Shown here piece by piece: positions 59,936-64,000 of a DNA stretch of 64,000 bases. The translations under genes were made by a program, and so were the position numbers. The stretch is taken from NCBI RefSeq assembly GCF_037975245.1, contig NC_092576.1, positions 38,705,111-38,769,110 on the forward strand, in the 5' to 3' direction. The notes under the pieces are model-generated. The model saw only the letters and a list, made by a program, of their open reading frames with translations, had not been told where the DNA came from and ran no database searches. This DNA comes from Apostichopus japonicus (Eukaryota > Echinodermata > Holothuroidea > Aspidochirotida > Stichopodidae). The first letter of the stretch is position 1. The number at the start of each line of letters is the position of its first letter.

Positions 59936-62081
59936 TCGCGGCTTCCCTCGTGCGGTCGTGCCGTAGGCTAGTTGAAGTTCCTTTGTACTCGTCAGCCTAA
60001 TGTGTAACGTCAAGGCCCTACATGTAGCCTAGGCTTAACGCTAGGTCTAAAGTATTAGTAAACATGTTATTTTTTGATTGAACACTGCAGTGTCTGCACA
60101 GGTCAATATTCTGTTGATTCCCAGTTCTTTGCAGTCAGCCTAACTGAGCAATTGCAGAATACGATGCCCCATCTCTAGACCCTACTTGTTACTTATTGGA
60201 CACTCGGGCTTGTGTAGTCGAATTCAATTCAATTGCTTCGATGTATGAATTGTTTAAGTGGAGGCGGAGTCGGCGTCAGGTAGATATTGCCCTTATTTTG
60301 AGAACGACATAGCCTAGTCATGAATGGGATATGAATGGATATGAGTAGATACGGAGTCGCGGAGATGGCGTCACCGTGAGTCTGATTCTAGGAAATTAGG
60401 CTAGTGTCCTCATTTTGAGAATGACAGGGTCATGAATGGAATATTAATTGTTTGAGTGGAGTCCAACTCCAGGCAGTTAGGACTAGGAGAGACCGGAAAA
60501 GGAGGAATTGAATGCGATTGTTCCAGCCTCAGTTAGGCCAGGTGCAGTTTTAAAGGCAATTCATGGATTCGGTGTTACGTCAGTGCGTGTACGCAGAGAG
60601 GCCTAACGTTATTTGTCACACACTGAAGAGCTTACCCTAGACTTTTACGATCGAGGCGCGCGTGTTGCAAATTCTCAACATGTTCGAAGAGTGTCCATAG
60701 AATAATTCCAGTATATATACCAGCTGCAAGAAAACGATACATAAAACTGGTTGGAAAGTTTGATTTAGGATGTGACGAATGAAAGTCCCATTGACTTTGT
60801 ACAGGGCTCAGCTGATTTTACCATCCAGTGACGTAGTTGCGTGATATTTCGCTATTGTGACGTATGAAGTTAGCGCCTCTCTCGGATCCATGAATAGCCT
60901 ATATGTTCTTTCATTGGATGGGGGAGGGTTGTGAGTCATGTGACCATCGAAGCAGATCGCCCTAGGCTAGACCGGAATTTTTCGAATATTAGGACCCACA
61001 GATCATCGGAGAAGGCTTTTATTGCTGTAAAAGTAAACAGCATAAAATACTATCTTATTTGGAGCATTCCAATCAATTTCCAAATACTCTGCAACCCTTC
61101 AAACATTGCATCGTTCTCAATAGAGCGACATCACATGCTTGAACACACTTTACAGTGTGTTGCTTTATGTTGAAATCAGATGTTGCGGGGTATTCAGCAA
61201 TTGCAATTTAAAATAAATCGGCTATAAGTCTAGGTAAAAAAAAAGTTCAGGTTCAATTTTTTTATCAAGCTTTTGTCAAATGATAACAGAGGTTGTTTAT
61301 GCAAATACCACAATATGTATAGTAGTATCGCTAGTGGATCGTTATGGGGAGTGAACTGAGTCAGTGTGAAATGAGTGAACTGAAATGGACAAATAAATCA
61401 GTTTTTGTGCCGTAACACGTAGGCTTCTGTGGACGCGCGCTTTGAACTGTGTGTGAACATTGCTCGATTCAGAAACTTCCACGTAACAAAATGGTTCTAT
61501 GCAGGATGTGTAAATGCAAGTTATTGTTCATTTGCTGGTATTTTGAGGACCGCGGCATAGTTTAGAAATTTGAACATAGTGTTTTTAAAGCTGGCAAAAC
61601 TATTTGTCAAATAAATTAGTAAAAAGGACAGGAAATTGTTATCGCAATGTTTTATCAACGATATGCACTTCGAAAGTGATCACTTTGTCGTGTGTGTGTG
61701 TCCGTGTGTGTGTCACGTTTTCTTGTTAGCAGGATTATTCTCGAACCAGGAGGCGAATTGCGAAGAAATTTTGTGTGTCGCAGCGGGGTTGGGTGTACAT
61801 GAACTGATTAGATTTTTGGCACAAAAGACTTTCATTGAGTTAGGTAATTAGCATATTTTTTGTAATTTATTGTTTCAGCTTGTGAGCAGGATTATGCAAG
61901 AACCGTATGAGCTAGGATGATTTAGCTTAGCATATAGGTACAGGATAACGAGTACTTGAACTGATTAGATTTCCGGCCTAAAATATGCTAATTATGTAGT
62001 CCGGCTAGGGATGAGGTGTCGGGATCTGCAGCCAGGCGTTATCTGTAGCATATGTCCCCAACTTTCTTTTTCCTATAAAAA
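59936..62081. other. Insertion-complex sequence, no recognised gene
   Basis: Mixed sequence without a coding block I can name. Two segments near 61720-61850 and 61880-61985 share GAACTGATTAGATTT(T/C)(T/C)GGC.. and surrounding words, a weak duplication. A short (GT)n lies at 61690-61712. Confidence 0.4.
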
Positions 62082-62302
62082 CATAGGTGAATTTCACTCC
62101 ATGGGAGTGATAACTGAGCATATTCCGGTATAAGAGTGAATTTCCACTCCATTGGAGTAAATCTTAACTCCTAATATAGAGTTATATTCACTCATATTAG
62201 GAGTGAGGGTTAACTCCAATAGAGTTAAATTTCACTCTTAATTTGAAGTGCGCCGAGTGATCACTCCAATGGAATGAAATCCACTCATTTGTTTTTAGAG
62301 TG
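62082..62302. mobile_element. MITE-like element rich in ACTCC/GGAGT palindromes
   Basis: About 220 bp with ends AAAAACATAGGTGAATTTCACTCC (left, split here as AAAAACATAGGTGA and ATTTCACTCC) and AAAAACAAATGAGTGGATTT on the opposite strand at the right. The interior is a series of ACTCCAATGGAGT-type palindromes and AGAGTTA/TAACTCT pairs. Non-coding. Probably a miniature inverted-repeat element. Confidence 0.65.
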
Positions 62303-63655
62303 TTGCTAGATATATGAAGAAGAAATTTACATACCAATACATGTTATCGGTCATCGATTGGCACAAAAACCCAGATTCTGATGACAGCTGCCTCAAGAAA
62401 CCCAATAATTGGCCTAATTAGTACCGAGCCACCAATGTGGACCATTACCGAAACATCGATGCGTGTTAGTCTTCCATCCCCTTCCTCTAATGCTATTTAA
62501 GTCCACATGTGGGCATATCCTGCAAACCTACCGGTAGCCCACAGGGGTTTGAGTTGGAAGAAAGGCCTTGACACCTTGAAACGGCAAATGATGCCAACTT
62601 CCCTCAAGTTAAATGTCTGGCTGAGTTGGCAAGGCCAGTCAGCATGAAAGAGAAAAAACTTTTTTTGCATTTCTGTCACCAAAGTTGCACATCTTTTTGG
62701 TTGCTATTTTGCCTCACAGGTGTCATCTCCTGCGATCTGAGGGGTGCTGAAATCTCAAATTGCCTCCGCGCCAACCAAGGTGGCGCTCTGCTTAGATAGT
62801 AACCTCCGCCCCCCCCCCCCTCACAAGAAAGAACAGCCTCCATGGCCCCCACTCAAAATATCCTAGCTACGCCACTGAACGAGTACATATTTAGAGTACG
62901 TAGTACAATGGAAAATTAAAAAAAAAATATGATCAAGAGAATTGAAATGGAGTCATGTACTGGGTTAAATATAAAAACAACAGCTTGATAGCCATAGATG
63001 TCAAAGAAAGTGGGAGTTTTTAAATTGGCAAATAGCGGCACCGAATGATGATGAAACAGTGTTTATGTAAATTAGACGAATGAATATTTTCTGTTAGACG
63101 AATAAAGGTTAACTCTAACTGTGTTATTAGGGGCCTATCTATTTTCGAGGCATAATATCAGTATGTTTTATTCCTTTTGTTTTCTTGGAGAATATAACAA
63201 AGTGCGAGTTAATTACACAATTACGGAGACGAAAGAAACAACCCTGCATAGATATCTGAATCAGGCAAATGGATTATCAATTAATTGAACTGGACGGGTA
63301 ACATGTAATTCAGTCATAAATTACTTATGGTGAAACAGCTAGTAGATTGAATTATATAACATATATGAGCCGTTATTGCAATTGTACTGTAATATACCAA
63401 AAGTGACGAATTGTAAACAACCTATATACTATATTACAAATCATGATAACATTCTATTTATATTTATACTACATTATATTGCAATGGTAATCTGCATAAG
63501 GGAAATAATTATTACTTTATTGTGGTGGGTTTTGTAGTTAGATTGTATCTGATATCATAGAACTGAGGTATATTAGGAAGTTCGTAAAGAATTAAAGAAA
63601 AATACAATGATAAATCATGTAATAGTAACGAATGTGCATACTCAATAATACTTAC
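62303..63655 (-). other. End of insertion complex and NLR copy 2 intron before NACHT
   Basis: At 62795-62875 a poly-C run is followed by CCTAGCTACGCCACTGAACG; ACGCCACTG-type words are common at the edges of invertebrate repeats, and related words occur at 1765 and 31187. From about 63200 to 63655 homology with copy 1 (16775-17160 and 19905-19941) resumes. The intron lacks the LINE seen in copy 1. Confidence 0.5.
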
Positions 63656-64000
63656 GTCATGACTTGATGCTATCTGTAGCAGCTGTACGGTAGACCTCTG
63701 TAGTAAATTGCTGTCATCTCTATTGATGATAACCTCCTTAGAACATAACTCTGTAACAGTCTTCCTGATCTCCTCAATGTCTCCATTTTGTTCCAAGATG
63801 CAGAGGATTGCAAACTTATCACAATCCTTTTGCTTCTTCAAATATTCGATGATATTACGAGCAGCTTTACGACTTAGTCCACATGCGAATCGAAAGACAT
63901 ATTGAAGGTCAAATGGATCCATATTACCTATAATCTGTTCTAGTTCAAACGCATTGTTTGCATTTGCAGTGACAATCGCCAACCTAAACGACGCAAACCA
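63656..64000 (-). CDS. NLR copy 2, NACHT exon, 3' part (cut by window edge)
   Basis: The last 345 bp of the NACHT exon of gene copy 2. It reads from WFASFRLAIV at the edge through DPFDLQYVFRFACGLSRKAA and EQNGDIEEIRKTVTELCSKE to STVQLLQIASSHD at a GTAAGT donor in phase 0. It aligns without gaps to the end of the copy-1 NACHT exon and differs at scattered residues. The P-loop and Walker B would lie to the right of the window, so NTPase integrity cannot be judged here. Confidence 0.88.

Overview
This window is eukaryotic genomic DNA, AT-rich, full of introns and microsatellites. The only clear host genes are two tandem paralogues of a NACHT-domain (NLR-type) innate immune receptor, both on the minus strand. 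The NACHT sequence style, the tandem copies and the abundant non-LTR retrotransposon relics suggest an invertebrate deuterostome, most likely an echinoderm (perhaps a sea cucumber). That assignment is inference; nothing in the window proves the species.

Layout. Gene copy 1 runs leftwards from a large NACHT exon (19942-21443) to a stop codon at 2128-2130. Its 5' exons should lie between 21.5 and 30 kb, but I could not identify them. Gene copy 2 runs from beyond the right edge (partial NACHT exon from 63656) to a stop codon at 31308-31310. For each copy I rebuilt 10 small exons downstream of NACHT (26-209 bp) by comparing the two copies. Splice sites, exon lengths and phases match: 206/209, 77, 56, 93/111, 209, 74, 98, 48, 26 and a 64-nt terminal coding part. 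These exons contain an internal duplication: a four-part module A-B-C-D occurs twice in each protein, then a short tail ends in a conserved PWQQTW segment. I see no recognisable leucine-rich repeats. The C-terminal architecture is the main candidate for something undescribed.

The two copies share homology in introns and 3' flanks (about 1.08-6.4 with 30.4-38.3 kb; 6.8-11.7 with 39.0-50.4 kb; 15.4-17.2 with 50.5-52.0 and 63.2-63.6 kb). Different insertions have since enlarged them. Copy 1 holds a 3.4-kb LINE at 11997-15360 with a target-site duplication and an empty site in copy 2, and a second LINE at 17.2-19.9 kb ending about 40 bp from the NACHT splice donor. Copy 2 holds several kb of CAT/CAC-type satellite (34.1-35.9, 38.3-38.9 and 39.1-41.7 kb), a Harbinger-like element with a Myb/SANT-like ORF (47.1-48.1 kb), a LINE tail (48.4 kb) and an 11-kb insertion complex (52.0-63.2 kb). 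That complex contains a roughly 5-kb DNA transposon candidate with TTAGTC-rich ends, a nested 1.8-kb palindromic element, a 99.8% identical 0.5-kb copy of nearby intron sequence, and a MITE.

In the A2 exon of copy 1 the ancestral splice acceptor is lost and 2 nt are deleted, but a cryptic acceptor 25 nt downstream restores the frame. This is either compensated evolution or early decay. All gene models are manual reconstructions from the sequence, without transcript support.
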